This document shows, one piece after another, positions 33,130-44,518 of a DNA stretch of 64,000 bases (positions within the stretch are counted from its first letter, which is position 1; each line of letters starts with the position of its first letter). Below the pieces are notes generated by a model. The model saw only the letters and a program-made list of their open reading frames with translations. It did not search any database and had not been told where the DNA came from. Position numbers and translations under genes: made by a program. Where the stretch lies: assembly GCA_035995165.1 (NCBI GenBank), contig DASYKU010000124.1, positions 62,001-126,000 of the forward strand, in the 5' to 3' direction. The stretch comes from Mycobacteriales bacterium. Lineage in GTDB: Bacteria > Actinomycetota > Actinomycetes > Mycobacteriales > CADCTP01.

Positions 33130-36100
33130 ATGACGCTGTCCGGACTGCTCGACGCGGTCCTGCCCGATCCCGCCCTCACCCGTGCCGTCTCCGCTGCGGG
33201 TGCCGCCTCGCTGGAGCTGACCGCTCCGGCCGCGCTGCGCCCGTTCGTCACCGCGGCGCTGGCCGCCGACCCCGCCGAGGGCGGTGCCGGCCGGCCGGTG
33301 TTCGCCGTCACGGCGACCGGCCGCGACGCCGAGGACCTGGTCGAAGCTCTGCGCTGCGTGCTGCCGGCCGACGAGGTCGTCGCCTACCCGTCCTGGGAGA
33401 CCCTGCCGCACGAGCGGCTCTCGCCGCGGGCGGACACCGTCGGCCGCCGGCTGGCCGTGCTGCGCCGGCTGGCCCACCCGCGTACCGACGACCCGGCGAC
33501 GGGACCGATCCGGGTGGTGGTCGCCTCGGTGCGTGCGCTGCTGCAGCCGCAGGTGCCGGGTCTTGGCGACCTGGAGCCGGTCAGCGCCCGCACGGGCGAC
33601 GTCGTCGACCTGGAGGACCTGGTCGAGCGGCTGGTCGGCGTCGGCTACACCCGCGTCGAGCTGGTCGAGAAGCGCGGCGAGTTCGCCGTCCGCGGCGGCA
33701 TCCTGGACGTCTTCCCGCCGACCGAGGAGCACCCGGTCCGGGTCGAGTTCTGGGGCGACGACGTCGAGGAGGTCCGCTTCTTCAGCGTCGCGGACCAGCG
33801 GTCGTCCGGTCCGGCCGAGCACGGTCTGTGGGCCTCGCCCTGCCGCGAGCTGCTGCTCACCCCGTCGGTCCGCGATCGCGCCAAGCAGCTGGCGACCGAG
33901 CACCCGGAGCTGGCCGAGATGCTGGACCGCATCGCCGACGGCAACGCCGTCGAGGGCATGGAGGCGCTCGCCCCGGTCCTCGTCGACGACCTGCGGCTGG
34001 TCCTGCACGATCTGCCGGCCGGAAGCCACGTCCTGGTCTTCGACCCCGAGCGGGTCCGCACCCGGGCCTCCGAGCTGGTCCGGACCTCCGCCGAGTTCCT
34101 CAACGCGTCCTGGGCCGCGGCCGCCGGCGGCGGCACCGCGCCCGTCGACCTCGGCGCGGCGGCGCTGCGCTCGGTCGAGCAGGCGCACGAGGACGCCATC
34201 GCGCTCGGCATCCCGTGGTGGACGCTGAGCCCGTTCGCGGCCGACGCCTCGCTCGGCTCGACCGACGCGCTGGCCGTCGACGCTGCGCCGGCGGAGGAGT
34301 ACCGCGGGGACACCGAGCGCGCCATCGCCGACGTCCGGCAGTGGGCCCGCGACGGCTGGCGGGTCGCGATGGTCTTCGACGGGCCGGGACCGGCCCAGCG
34401 GGCGGTCGAGCAGCTCGGCGCGGCCGAGGTCCCGGTGCGCGGAGTGCCGGCGCTGACCGACGTACCCGAGGCGGGCTTCGTCACCGTCTCCACCGGCCGG
34501 TTGTCCGGCGGCTTCGTCGCGCCGGGGCTGCGGCTGGCGGTGCTCGGCCAGGCCGACATCACCGGCCAGCGCGGCCAGTCCACCAAGGACATGCAGCGGA
34601 TGCCGTCGCGGCGCAAGCGCAACGCCGTCGATCCGCTCGCGCTGCGGGCCGGTGACCTCGTCGTGCACGAGCAGCACGGCGTCGGCCGGTACGTCGAGAT
34701 GGTCCGCCGGACCGTCAACGGGGGCGAGCGCGAGTACCTCATCCTCGAGTACGCCCCCGCCCGCAAGGGCCAGCCCGGCGACCGGCTGTTCGTGCCGACC
34801 GACTCGCTCGACCTGCTCACCCGGTACGTCGGCGGCGAGGCGCCGACCGTCAACCGGCTCGGCGGCGCCGACTGGGCCAAGACCAAGGGCCGTGCCCGCA
34901 AGGCGGTCAAGGAGATCGCCGGCGAGCTGATCCGCCTCTACAGCGTGCGGATGGCGACCAAGGGCCACGCGTTCGGCGCGGACTCGCCCTGGCAGCGTGA
35001 GCTGGAGGACGCCTTCCCGTACGTGGAGACGCCCGACCAGCTGGGGGCGATCAACGAGGTCAAGCACGACATGGAGCAGACGGTCCCGATGGACCGGGTG
35101 GTCTGCGGCGATGTCGGCTACGGCAAGACCGAGATCGCGGTCCGGGCGGCGTTCAAGGCGGCCCAGGAGGGCAAGCAGGTGGCGGTGCTGGTGCCGACCA
35201 CGCTGCTGGCCCAGCAGCACTTCTCCACGTTCTCCGAGCGGATGGCGCAGTTCCCGGTCACTGTGCGGTCGCTGTCCCGGTTCGACAGCGCGAAGGAGAC
35301 GCAGGCGACGCTGACCGGGCTGATCGAGGGCAGCGTCGACATCGTGATCGGCACCCACCGGCTGCTGCAGCCGACCACCCGGTTCAAGGACCTCGGGCTG
35401 GTGATCGTCGACGAGGAGCAGCGGTTCGGCGTCGAACACAAGGAGTACCTCAAGACGCTGCGGGCCTCGGTCGATGTGCTCTCGATGTCCGCCACGCCGA
35501 TCCCGCGGACGCTGGAGATGTCGCTGACCGGAATCCGGGAGATGTCCACGATCCTCACCCCGCCGGAGGAGCGGCACCCGGTCCTCACGTTCGTCGGCGC
35601 GTACGACGAGAAGCAGGTCGCCGCCGCGATCCGGCGCGAGCTGCTGCGCGAGGGCCAGGTGTTCTACGTGCACAACCGCGTCGACTCGATCGAGCGGGCC
35701 GCGGCTCGGCTGCGCGAGCTGGTCCCGGAGGCGCGGGTCTCCGTCGGGCACGGGCAGATGAGCGAGGACAACCTCGAGCGCGTCATGGTCGGCTTCTGGG
35801 AGAAGGACTTCGACGTCCTGGTCTGCACCACGATCGTCGAGTCCGGGCTGGACATCCCCAACGCGAACACGCTGATCGTCGAGCGGGCCGACCACTTCGG
35901 CCTCTCCCAGCTGCACCAGCTGCGGGGCCGGGTCGGGCGGGGGCGCGAGCGCGCGTACGCCTACTTCCTCTTCCCGCCGGAGAAGCCGCTGACGGAGACC
36001 GCGCTGGACCGGCTGCAGACGATCGCGGCCAACACCGAGCTCGGCGCGGGCATGCAGGTCGCGATGAAGGACCTGGAGATCCGCGGCGCGGGCAACCTGC

Positions 36101-36681
36101 TCGGCGGCGAGCAGTCCGGGCACATCGCCGGTGTCGGCTTCGACCTCTACGTGCGACTGGTCGGTGAGGCCGTCGCGGACTTCCGCGGCGACGCGCCAGC
36201 GGAGGAGGCGGCCGACGTCAAGGTTGACCTGCCGGTCGACGCGCACCTGCCGCACGACTACATCCCGGGCGAGCGGTTGCGGCTGGAGGCGTACCGCGCG
36301 CTGGCGGCGGCGGAGTCCGACGAGGCCGTGGACGCGGTCCGGGACGAGCTCGCCGACCGCTACGGCCCGCTGCCGGAGCCGGTGGCGAGCCTGCTGCAGG
36401 TGGCGCGGTTCCGCGCGTTCGCCCGCCGGTACGGCGTGACCGAGGTGTCGTTGCAGGGCTCGGTGGTGCGCTTCTCCCCGCTGTCGGTGCGGGAGTCGCA
36501 GGAGATGCGGATGCACCGGCTCTACCCGCGCTCGGTCTGGAAGGCCTCGGTGGGCACCATCTCCGTGCCACGCCCGGGCAAGCCGGGGCAGCCGGTGCGG
36601 GACGTGCCGCTGCTGGAGTGGGCCCGGACGGTGCTGGTGGACGTGCTCGGCGAGCCGGCGGCGGTGCCTGCTCGGGCGTGA
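33130..36681 (+). CDS. mfd: Transcription-repair coupling factor Mfd
   Basis: A full-length 1183-residue Mfd. Order: UvrB-like N-terminal domains (about 1-400), the RNA-polymerase-interacting CarD-like domain (about 500-580, [20 protein letters not shown]), a RecG-like translocase with Walker A GDVGYGKT at 660-667 and DEEQ box at 761-764, and the C-terminal TRCF domain (about 1030-1150). Mfd removes RNA polymerase stalled at lesions and recruits UvrA. The ATG has GGAAGG upstream. It heads the conserved block that continues with the SurA-like lipoprotein and mazG. No unusual feature was seen. Confidence 0.97.
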   Translation: MTLSGLLDAVLPDPALTRAVSAAGAASLELTAPAALRPFVTAALAADPAEGGAGRPVFAVTATGRDAEDLVEALRCVLPADEVVAYPSWETLPHERLSPRADTVGRRLAVLRRLAHPRTDDPATGPIRVVVASVRALLQPQVPGLGDLEPVSARTGDVVDLEDLVERLVGVGYTRVELVEKRGEFAVRGGILDVFPPTEEHPVRVEFWGDDVEEVRFFSVADQRSSGPAEHGLWASPCRELLLTPSVRDRAKQLATEHPELAEMLDRIADGNAVEGMEALAPVLVDDLRLVLHDLPAGSHVLVFDPERVRTRASELVRTSAEFLNASWAAAAGGGTAPVDLGAAALRSVEQAHEDAIALGIPWWTLSPFAADASLGSTDALAVDAAPAEEYRGDTERAIADVRQWARDGWRVAMVFDGPGPAQRAVEQLGAAEVPVRGVPALTDVPEAGFVTVSTGRLSGGFVAPGLRLAVLGQADITGQRGQSTKDMQRMPSRRKRNAVDPLALRAGDLVVHEQHGVGRYVEMVRRTVNGGEREYLILEYAPARKGQPGDRLFVPTDSLDLLTRYVGGEAPTVNRLGGADWAKTKGRARKAVKEIAGELIRLYSVRMATKGHAFGADSPWQRELEDAFPYVETPDQLGAINEVKHDMEQTVPMDRVVCGDVGYGKTEIAVRAAFKAAQEGKQVAVLVPTTLLAQQHFSTFSERMAQFPVTVRSLSRFDSAKETQATLTGLIEGSVDIVIGTHRLLQPTTRFKDLGLVIVDEEQRFGVEHKEYLKTLRASVDVLSMSATPIPRTLEMSLTGIREMSTILTPPEERHPVLTFVGAYDEKQVAAAIRRELLREGQVFYVHNRVDSIERAAARLRELVPEARVSVGHGQMSEDNLERVMVGFWEKDFDVLVCTTIVESGLDIPNANTLIVERADHFGLSQLHQLRGRVGRGRERAYAYFLFPPEKPLTETALDRLQTIAANTELGAGMQVAMKDLEIRGAGNLLGGEQSGHIAGVGFDLYVRLVGEAVADFRGDAPAEEAADVKVDLPVDAHLPHDYIPGERLRLEAYRALAAAESDEAVDAVRDELADRYGPLPEPVASLLQVARFRAFARRYGVTEVSLQGSVVRFSPLSVRESQEMRMHRLYPRSVWKASVGTISVPRPGKPGQPVRDVPLLEWARTVLVDVLGEPAAVPARA

Positions 36682-36747
36682 CCGCCCGAGTGTCCGCTCG
36701 CCGTACCCGTCGGTGGGTTCCACAGGCCCGCGTGAGAGCCTGTGGGC

Positions 36748-37935
36748 GTGACCGACGCCGCCGTCTCGCGCCCGTCCGCGCGCGTCTCCGCCGCCCGACC
36801 GTTCGCCACGACCTCGCCGGGTCACCGGCGCCGGCGCCGGCTGGCCGCCGCGGCAGCGCTCTCCGCGGCCGCGGCGCTGCTGCTGTCCGCGTGCGGCGAC
36901 TCGCGACCGGGCACGGCCGCGGTGGTCGGTGCCCAGCGGATCACCGATGGTGATCTCCAGAACCTCGTCACCGAGTCCCTGGACGCGCCCGGCGTGCGGG
37001 CCGCGCTGCCGGCCAGCGACTACAAGGGCGACATCGGCGCCTACCGCCGCGCGGTGCTCAACGTCGAGGTCGAGCGGCTGCTCGCGGAGAGCGGCGCCCA
37101 GAAGCTGGGCATCGCGGTCGACGAGAACGCGGTCGACTCGCGCTACAAGTTCTTCGAGGACCAGTCCGGCGGCTCGAGCTCCTTCGCCTCCCAGCTCGCG
37201 ACCCGGCTCGCGGTCTCGCCGTCGCTCTACCGGCAGCTGGTCCGGACCGAGGTCATCGAGTCGGAGATCGGTTACACCCAGGGCGGCGTCGCCCGCCCCA
37301 CCGCCGCGCAGCTGCAGGCGCTCTACGCGCAGTACCTGCCGACCGCGGTCAGCGCGACCCTGAGCCTCATCCAGGTTCCGGACCAGGCGACGGCGAATGC
37401 GGCCGCGACCGCGATCCGCCGCGCGCCGGACACCTTCGCGGCCGTGGCCGCCCAGTTCGCCGGCTCGGGTTCGCAGACCGCGCCGGACGCGCAGAAGTAC
37501 GTGCTGAGCCGGCTGCCGGCGGACCTCGCGGCCCGGCTGGAGAAGACCCCGAAGAACACGATCTTCCCGTACGCGCTGGCCAACGGGGACGCCAAGGCGT
37601 ACTTCGTGATCCGCTTCGGGAGTATCGACACCCCGTCGCTGGAGGACGCCCGCCCGCAGCTGGAGGCGCAGACGCTCCAGCAGGCGGCGGCCGCGGGCCA
37701 GAAGTACCTGCAGCAGGTGGCCAAGGACCAGGGCGTCACCGTGAACCCGCGTTACGGCAGCTGGCAGGCCGGTCAGCTCGCGATCACCGACTTCGTCAAC
37801 CCGGTGATCAAGCCGACCCCGTCGCCCGCCGCATCGTCCGCCCCGGTGCTGCCCGACGGCGGCACGGGTGACGGCACGACCGGCGGCTCGGGTGCCACCG
37901 ACGGCAGCCAGCCCGCCCCGACTCCGACGCCCTGA
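36748..37935 (+). CDS. SurA/PpiC-like lipoprotein
   Basis: A lipoprotein of about 395 residues. After a long Arg-rich N-region the lipobox LLLSAC places the lipidated cysteine near residue 49. The domain that follows (about 55-200) is a SurA_N-type chaperone fold, and residues about 210-320 are a PpiC/parvulin-like region (LSLIQVPDQATANAAATAI, FAAVAAQFAGSGSQ). The C-terminus is a Ser/Pro/Gly-rich tail. Such proteins assist folding of exported proteins. A GTG at 36742 is an alternative start two codons earlier. It lies between mfd and mazG, a common actinobacterial arrangement. Confidence 0.82.
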   Translation: MTDAAVSRPSARVSAARPFATTSPGHRRRRRLAAAAALSAAAALLLSACGDSRPGTAAVVGAQRITDGDLQNLVTESLDAPGVRAALPASDYKGDIGAYRRAVLNVEVERLLAESGAQKLGIAVDENAVDSRYKFFEDQSGGSSSFASQLATRLAVSPSLYRQLVRTEVIESEIGYTQGGVARPTAAQLQALYAQYLPTAVSATLSLIQVPDQATANAAATAIRRAPDTFAAVAAQFAGSGSQTAPDAQKYVLSRLPADLAARLEKTPKNTIFPYALANGDAKAYFVIRFGSIDTPSLEDARPQLEAQTLQQAAAAGQKYLQQVAKDQGVTVNPRYGSWQAGQLAITDFVNPVIKPTPSPAASSAPVLPDGGTGDGTTGGSGATDGSQPAPTPTP

Positions 37936-37986
37936 CCTCGGGACGCCCGGCGGCCGTCCGCCGGGCCGGCCCGTACCGTGGGGGCC

Positions 37987-38943
37987 GTGGACCGGCTGCT
38001 CATCGTCACGTCGTCGCCGCGGCTGCCCGCCGGGGTCCTGTCCTGGCCGGCCTGGGAGGCGCTGCGGTCCGGACCGGTCCGCGCGCTCGACCCGGAGACG
38101 GCCCAGGCGCGCGCCGTCCGGGCGGCCGGGATCGACGTGCTCGCGGCGCCCGGCGCGGCCGCCGTCCGGGAGTTGGCCCGGGGCGGCCGGACCGCGGTCT
38201 GGCTCGCCGGGCCGGGCGGTGACCCGGACGTCGTCGCGGCGCTGAGCGAGCTTGCGGCCACCGACGACGGCGTCGAGGTCGAGGTCGTCACCGGTTCCTG
38301 GGACCCACCGGGCGCCCGGCTGCTCGACGTGGTCGCGGTGATGGACCGGCTGCGCTCGCCGGGCGGCTGTCCCTGGGACGCCGAGCAGACCCACCAGACG
38401 CTCGCGCCGTACCTGCTGGAGGAGTCGTACGAACTGCTCGAGGCGATCGAGGAGGACGACGTCACGCACCTGCGCGAGGAACTGGGCGACGTCCTGCTGC
38501 AGGTCGCCTTCCACGCCCGGCTGGCCGAGGAGCGGCCGGACGGGGAGCGCTGGTCGATCGACGAGGTGGCCGCGGACCTGGTGGCCAAGCTGATCCGCCG
38601 ACACCCGCACGTCTTCGCCGACCGGGTCGTCGGCGGCGTGGCCGAGGTGGCGGCGAACTGGGACGAGATCAAGGCGGCGGAGAAGCGGCGCGAGTCGGTC
38701 ACCGACGGCGTGCCGCTCGGGCAGCCGGCCCTGGCGCTGGCGGCGAAGCTGCAGCGGCGGGCGGCCAAGGCCGGTCTGGACGTGGCCGCGCCCGGCGACG
38801 GCCTCGGCGCCCGGCTCTTCGCGATAGTCGGCGAGGCGGTCGACGCGGACGTGGACCCGGAGGCGGCACTGCGCGCCACCGCTCGCACGTACCGTTCCGC
38901 GTTGCGCGCGGCCGAGGGCGCTTCGGCCGACGGCACCGACTAG
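37987..38943 (+). CDS. mazG: Nucleoside triphosphate pyrophosphohydrolase MazG
   Basis: A protein of about 318 residues. The MazG core starts near residue 115 (VMDRLRSPGGCPWDAEQTHQ) with the metal-binding EESYE...EELGD pattern (LLEESYELLEAIEEDD, LREELGDVLLQVAFHARLAEE). It hydrolyses NTPs to NMP and PPi, clearing non-standard nucleotides and affecting the stringent response. The N-terminal about 110 residues form a degenerate tetrapyrrole-methylase-like or unknown domain seen in actinobacterial MazG. The start is either GTG 37978 or GTG 37987; GGGGG lies just upstream of the second. Confidence 0.92.
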   Translation: MDRLLIVTSSPRLPAGVLSWPAWEALRSGPVRALDPETAQARAVRAAGIDVLAAPGAAAVRELARGGRTAVWLAGPGGDPDVVAALSELAATDDGVEVEVVTGSWDPPGARLLDVVAVMDRLRSPGGCPWDAEQTHQTLAPYLLEESYELLEAIEEDDVTHLREELGDVLLQVAFHARLAEERPDGERWSIDEVAADLVAKLIRRHPHVFADRVVGGVAEVAANWDEIKAAEKRRESVTDGVPLGQPALALAAKLQRRAAKAGLDVAAPGDGLGARLFAIVGEAVDADVDPEAALRATARTYRSALRAAEGASADGTD

Positions 38944-38954
38944 GCCGCCGGGTC

Positions 38955-39920
38955 TCACGTCGGATCCGATCCCCGGACGGTCGGAACCCAGAACAGCGCC
39001 GCCCCGGCCAGCACGGTGGCCAGGACGAAGCTGACCCGCCCGCCGTCGTCCACGTATGCCCAGAGGATGCCCAGGATCGGCGCGGCCACGAGCAGGCCGG
39101 CGTCGGCCCGGAACTGCCGGCTGAGCGGGACATCGGTGCCGACCACCCGGTCGGTGCTCTCCGGGTCGATCCCCTCGCGGTCGATCTCGCCCCGGGGCGC
39201 CGCCGGCCGCCGGCGACCGGCCTGCCAGACGTGCGTGCCGTCGATGTCGAAGGTCAGCATCCGGTCCCGGGCGGGGCGGCCGTGCACCAGTGCGGTCTCG
39301 CCGGACTCGAGCGTCTCCAGCACCGGGTCCCAGTGCACCGAGACCCACCAGGTCCGCCCGCCCTCCTCCACCTGCAGCCAGGCCCTGCGGGTGATCCCGA
39401 AGCGCGACCGGGCGTAGGTCACCGGCATCATCGTGGCCGGTCGCCGCTCGGCCGCCCGCCGGCGGACGACGTGCACCACGCTGGCGAGGATCACCCCGGC
39501 GGTGAGCAGCGCGGACAGCAGGATGCCGAAGGTGAGATCGGCCAGTTGCGCCGTGGTCTCGTCGCCGTTGACGAACACCCGGGCGGTGTCGGCGGGGTCG
39601 TATCGCACGGTCACCTGGGTGCCGACGGCCGCCGCGGACGGCCGCTCGGCGCGCACGGTCGACGTGTGCCGCGCGCCGGTGCCGTCGGTCCAGGTCACCT
39701 CCAGCTGCTTGCGGTCGTCGCCGAGGCCGGTGGCCGCGATGGACCCGGCCGTCTGCGCCGTGGCGGCGCGGACCGGCGCCGAGTCGTGGGCGAGGCGCAC
39801 CGCCAGCACGACGATCACGACCGGTCCGACCACCAGCAGGGGCAGCAGACCGAAGATCACATGCCTGACGGGCCGGCGATGCCAGAGGGCGTTCACGGGC
39901 CGGACTATGCAGGCGTTCAT
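38955..39920 (-). CDS. DUF3592-like membrane protein
   Basis: A protein of about 321 residues. One helix near the N-terminus (about 22-42) precedes a DUF3592-type extracytoplasmic domain (VTWTDGTGARHTSTVRAERP, VTVRYDPADTARVFVNGD), a second helix (about 130-150), a cytosolic or surface beta domain, and two C-terminal helices (about 275-312). DUF3592 proteins have no known activity. The ATG at 39920 is preferred; GTG 39896 and an upstream codon at 39947 are possible. It is transcribed opposite to mazG and eno. Confidence 0.65.
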   Translation of the reverse strand: MNACIVRPVNALWHRRPVRHVIFGLLPLLVVGPVVIVVLAVRLAHDSAPVRAATAQTAGSIAATGLGDDRKQLEVTWTDGTGARHTSTVRAERPSAAAVGTQVTVRYDPADTARVFVNGDETTAQLADLTFGILLSALLTAGVILASVVHVVRRRAAERRPATMMPVTYARSRFGITRRAWLQVEEGGRTWWVSVHWDPVLETLESGETALVHGRPARDRMLTFDIDGTHVWQAGRRRPAAPRGEIDREGIDPESTDRVVGTDVPLSRQFRADAGLLVAAPILGILWAYVDDGGRVSFVLATVLAGAALFWVPTVRGSDPT

Positions 39921-39937
39921 GACCTTGCCGCAAACAG

Positions 39938-39976
39938 TTGTCCACAAGCGGCACGCTCGTCCACAGATTGTCCGCG
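39938..39976. promoter_or_regulatory. Cluster of DnaA-box-like sites upstream of eno
   Basis: TTGTCCACA (39938-39946, a perfect high-GC DnaA box), TCGTCCACA (39957-39965) and TTGTCCGCG (39968-39976) lie on the same strand within 39 nt, in the 132-nt region between the DUF3592-like gene and eno. A lone cluster may titrate DnaA or link eno expression to replication. Confidence 0.5.
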
Positions 39977-39995
39977 TCCCGGGATCCGCCGTTGA

Positions 39996-41341
<1,346 letters not shown>

Positions 41342-41342
<1 letters not shown>

Positions 41343-41905
41343 TGTCTCGTCGAGCGGCCGGCCGGCCCGGAGGCCCGGCGCGGAGCGGGCCCGGCGCGAG
41401 CCGTGGTTCGCGCCCGGCGCCGGCCGCCCGGCGCGGCTCGACGAGACCGGCCCGGCGCCGGTCGCCGTCGTCCACTTCGGACAGTGCCGGGGTTGAGCTG
41501 CCGGCGCCGGTGCGGCGGGCGCCGGGTGGGCTCACCGGACGGGCCGCCGTGCTCGGCCTCGTGGTCTGCGCGCTCGTGCTCAGCCTCGCGTACCCGGCCA
41601 AGGAATTCCTCGCGCAGCGCGGAGAGATCGGCCGGTTGCAGGACCAGCAGCGCCAGGCCCAGGTCCGGGTGACCGCGCTGGAGGAACGCAAGCGGCAGCT
41701 CGCGGACCCGGCGTACGTGCGGGCGCAGGCTCGGGCCCGGCTGCACTACGTGCTGCCCGGCGAGACGGTCTACGTCGTGGTGCCGCCGTCCGGATCCGGC
41801 GCCGCCGGCAGCGCCAAGCCCGATGTGCCCGAGGTTGCTCAGGACGGGTCCTGGTACGGGCGGCTGTGGGGGACCGTCCGCACCGCGGACGGGTCCGCAC
41901 CATGA
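41342..41905 (+). CDS. Septum formation initiator (FtsB/DivIC family)
   Basis: A 187-residue bitopic protein. An Arg/Pro-rich cytosolic N-terminus (about 1-65) precedes one helix (about 68-85, AAVLGLVVCALVLSLAY), then a short coiled coil (about 88-120, with LQDQQRQAQVRVTALEERKRQLA) and the DivIC signature YVRAQARARLHYVLPGE. It joins FtsL/FtsQ in the divisome. Its start overlaps the eno stop and its end overlaps the DUF501 start (ATGA). Confidence 0.9.
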
Positions 41906-42450
41906 CCGCCGACCCGTCCGGCGCGACCACCGCAGACGGGTCGGCGCCGGCACAGAGCGCCGTGAGCGAGCGGGATCGGGCGGTGGTGGCGGCGCAGCTG
42001 GGCCGTCCGCCGCGGGCGATGCGGGCCATCGCCCACCGGTGCCCGTGCGGACTGCCGGACGTGGTGGAGACCTCGCCGCGGCTGCCGGACGGCACACCAT
42101 TTCCGACGCTCTACTACCTCACCTGTCCCAAGGCCAGCGCGGCCGTCGGCCGGTTGGAGGCGGCGGGGGTCATGCGGGAGATGGCCGACCGGGTGCGGAC
42201 CGATCCGGGGCTGGCGGAGGGATACCGGGCCGCGCACGAGGCGTACGTGGCGCGGCGAGGCGAGCTCGGCGACGTGCCGGAGATCGCCGGGGTCAGCGCC
42301 GGTGGCATGCCGACCCGGGTGAAGTGCCTGCACGCGTTGCTGGGCCACGCACTCGCCGCCGGGCCGGGCGTCAACCCGCTCGGGGACGAGGTCCGGGCGG
42401 CGGTCGGGGAGTGGTGGTCGGCCGGGCCGTGCGTCGAGGAGCCGGCATGA
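41902..42450 (+). CDS. DUF501 family protein
   Basis: A 182-residue protein of the DUF501 family, conserved in actinobacteria between divIC and ppx. Signature stretches are AIAHRCPCGLPDVVETSPRL, GTPFPTLYYLTCP, and GMPTRVKCLHALLGH. Conserved Cys and His residues (HRCPCG, CP, CLH) suggest a metal site, though no activity is established. It overlaps its neighbours by 4 nt on each side, a sign of tight translational coupling. Confidence 0.9.
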   Translation: MTADPSGATTADGSAPAQSAVSERDRAVVAAQLGRPPRAMRAIAHRCPCGLPDVVETSPRLPDGTPFPTLYYLTCPKASAAVGRLEAAGVMREMADRVRTDPGLAEGYRAAHEAYVARRGELGDVPEIAGVSAGGMPTRVKCLHALLGHALAAGPGVNPLGDEVRAAVGEWWSAGPCVEEPA

Positions 42451-43373
42451 CCCGCGTCGCCGCCATCGACTGCGGCACCAACTCGATCCGGTTGCTCATC
42501 GCCGACCACGACGAGGCCGCCGGGACGATGACCGACGTGCTCCGGCGGACCGAGCTGGTCCGGCTCGGGCAGGGCGTCGACCGCACCGGCCGGCTCGCCC
42601 CGGAGGCGATCGAGCGGACCCGGGTCGCGCTGGCCGGGTACGCCGCCGACTGCGAGCGGGAGCAGGTCGAGCGGATCCGGATGGTCGCCACGAGCGCGAC
42701 CCGGGACGCGGCCAACCGGGACGAGTTCCGGGCCATGGTGCTGGCGACCCTCGGCGCCGAGCCGGAGGTCGTGTCCGGGCACGAGGAGGCCGAGCTGGCC
42801 TTCGTCGGCGCGGTCCGGGAGCTGACCGACAGCACCTCGCCCAGACTCGTGGCTGACATCGGCGGCGGGTCGACCGAGCTCGTGCTCGGGGAGCGGCACG
42901 TCGAGGCCGCGTACAGCATGGACATCGGCTCGGTACGGCTGACCGAGCGGCACCTGCACGACGACCCGCCCACGCCCGGGCAGATCGCCGCGGCCGAGGC
43001 CGACCTGCGGGTGGCGCTGGCCGACGCCCGCCGGGACGTCCCGATCGAGCGGGCCCGCAGCTTCGTCGGGGTGTCCGGGACGGTGACGACGGTCGCGGCG
43101 CTCGCGCTCGGCCTGGACCGGTACGACCCCGCCCGCACCCACCACAGCCGGATCGCCGCCGCCGACGTATCCGCCGTCGCCGACTGGCTGCTGCGGGCGT
43201 CGAAGGCGGAGCGGGCCGCGAAGGCCGTGATCCAGCCCGGCCGGGTCGACGTGATCGCGGCCGGCGCGATGATCCTGCGCGTCCTGACCGAAGAGCTGGA
43301 CGCCGCCGAGGTCATCGTCAGCGAGCAGGACATCCTCGACGGCATCGCCTGGTCGATCGCGGAGAAGGGCTGA
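42447..43373 (+). CDS. Exopolyphosphatase/pppGpp phosphatase (Ppx/GppA family)
   Basis: A 308-residue ASKHA-fold phosphatase. Phosphate-1 motif AAIDCGTNSIRLLI at the N-terminus, ATSATRDAANRDEF, the ADIGGGSTELVLG phosphate-2 motif near residue 140, and VGVSGTVTTVAALALG. The length is that of the short actinobacterial Ppx (Ppx1/Ppx2-like). It degrades polyphosphate or pppGpp. The ATG overlaps the DUF501 stop. Confidence 0.92.
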   Translation: MTRVAAIDCGTNSIRLLIADHDEAAGTMTDVLRRTELVRLGQGVDRTGRLAPEAIERTRVALAGYAADCEREQVERIRMVATSATRDAANRDEFRAMVLATLGAEPEVVSGHEEAELAFVGAVRELTDSTSPRLVADIGGGSTELVLGERHVEAAYSMDIGSVRLTERHLHDDPPTPGQIAAAEADLRVALADARRDVPIERARSFVGVSGTVTTVAALALGLDRYDPARTHHSRIAAADVSAVADWLLRASKAERAAKAVIQPGRVDVIAAGAMILRVLTEELDAAEVIVSEQDILDGIAWSIAEKG

Positions 43374-43374
43374 G

Positions 43375-44439
43375 ATGTACGCGGAACGCCACCGGCGGCT
43401 GAGCCGGTTCCTCGACGAGCACGAGCTGGACGCCCTGGTGCTACGCCGGCCGGCCAACGTCGCCTGGGCCGGTGAGGGAGCGCGGACCCACATCGACATG
43501 AGCGGTGAGCTCGGCGTGGCGTCGCTGGTCGTCACCAGGGAAGGCACCCGGGTCGTCACCTCCCGGATCGAGGCCGAGCGGCTCGCGGCCGAGGAACTGA
43601 CCGACCCGGCCTACGAGTGGACCGTCCTGGACTGGATCGAGGACGCGACCGATCACCTGCCGGCCGGTGAGCGGGTCGGGGTCGACGGGCTGCTGCCGGG
43701 ACGGCGGGACGTCACCGCCGAACTGGAGGTCGCGCGGCGCTCGCTGCTGCCCCAGGAGGTCGCGCTCTACCGCGCGCTGGGCCGGGACTCGGCCGAAGCG
43801 CTGACCGCGGCCGTGACCGGCTGCGGTCCGGGCGACAGCGAGTTCGAGTGGGCGGCGCGGGCGGCAGCGGAGGTCACCGCCCGTGGCGCCGATCCGCTGG
43901 TGCTGCTCGTCGCCGGCGCCGACCGGATCGCCCGGTACCGGCACCCGCTGCCCACCGCGGCGCCGGCCGGCGATCTCGTGATGGTCGTCGTCTGCGCCCG
44001 CCGGCACGGGTTGTGGGCGAACCTCACCCGGTTCGTCGCGCACCGCCCACTCACCGCGGACGAGACCGACGCCCAGGAGCGATTGCTCCGGGTCGAGGCC
44101 ACGTTCCTCGACGCCACCCGGCCGGGCCAGCTGGTGCGGGACACGTTCGCCGCCGGGACCGCGGCGTACGGGGAGCACGGGTTCGACGCCGAGGAATGGC
44201 GCAAGCATCATCAGGGCGGGCCGACCGGCTACCTCAGCCGGGACCACCTGGCCACGCCGGCCTGCACGGAGGCGGTCGATGACGCGCAGGCGTTCGCCTG
44301 GAACCCGAGCGTGCCGGGGCTCAAGGTCGAGGACACGGTCCTGGCCACCGCGGCCGGGCCGGAGGTGCTCACGCTCGACCCGGCCTGGCCGCTGCAGGAG
44401 GTGGACGGCCGACCACGCCCCCTCGTCCTCATCCGCTGA
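43375..44439 (+). CDS. M24-fold (aminopeptidase P-like) protein lacking metal ligands
   Basis: A 354-residue protein with a creatinase/prolidase N-terminal domain (about 1-140) and an M24 'pita-bread' C-terminal domain (about 150-350). The two aspartates that bind metal in active M24 enzymes are replaced: the VVVCARRHGLWANLTRF stretch has Val205 and Asn216 at those places. The later HHQGGPTGYLSRD and AWNPSVPGLKVEDTVL segments do not restore the usual His-Glu-Glu set. It is therefore probably not a classical metallopeptidase; a metal-free role or another activity is possible. It starts 1 nt after the ppx stop. Confidence 0.78.
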   Translation: MYAERHRRLSRFLDEHELDALVLRRPANVAWAGEGARTHIDMSGELGVASLVVTREGTRVVTSRIEAERLAAEELTDPAYEWTVLDWIEDATDHLPAGERVGVDGLLPGRRDVTAELEVARRSLLPQEVALYRALGRDSAEALTAAVTGCGPGDSEFEWAARAAAEVTARGADPLVLLVAGADRIARYRHPLPTAAPAGDLVMVVVCARRHGLWANLTRFVAHRPLTADETDAQERLLRVEATFLDATRPGQLVRDTFAAGTAAYGEHGFDAEEWRKHHQGGPTGYLSRDHLATPACTEAVDDAQAFAWNPSVPGLKVEDTVLATAAGPEVLTLDPAWPLQEVDGRPRPLVLIR

Positions 44440-44518
44440 TCAAGGCGGACCGGAGGCCGGGGACGGCGCCGCCCGCAGGTCCCGGGAGAGGGGCGGCGGG
44501 CGGCGACGGGTGTGCGGA

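Noticed and set aside
39938-39976. Chromosomal origin of replication
   Set aside because: Only three box-like sites are present and no dnaA, dnaN or gyr genes or AT-rich unwinding stretch lie nearby.
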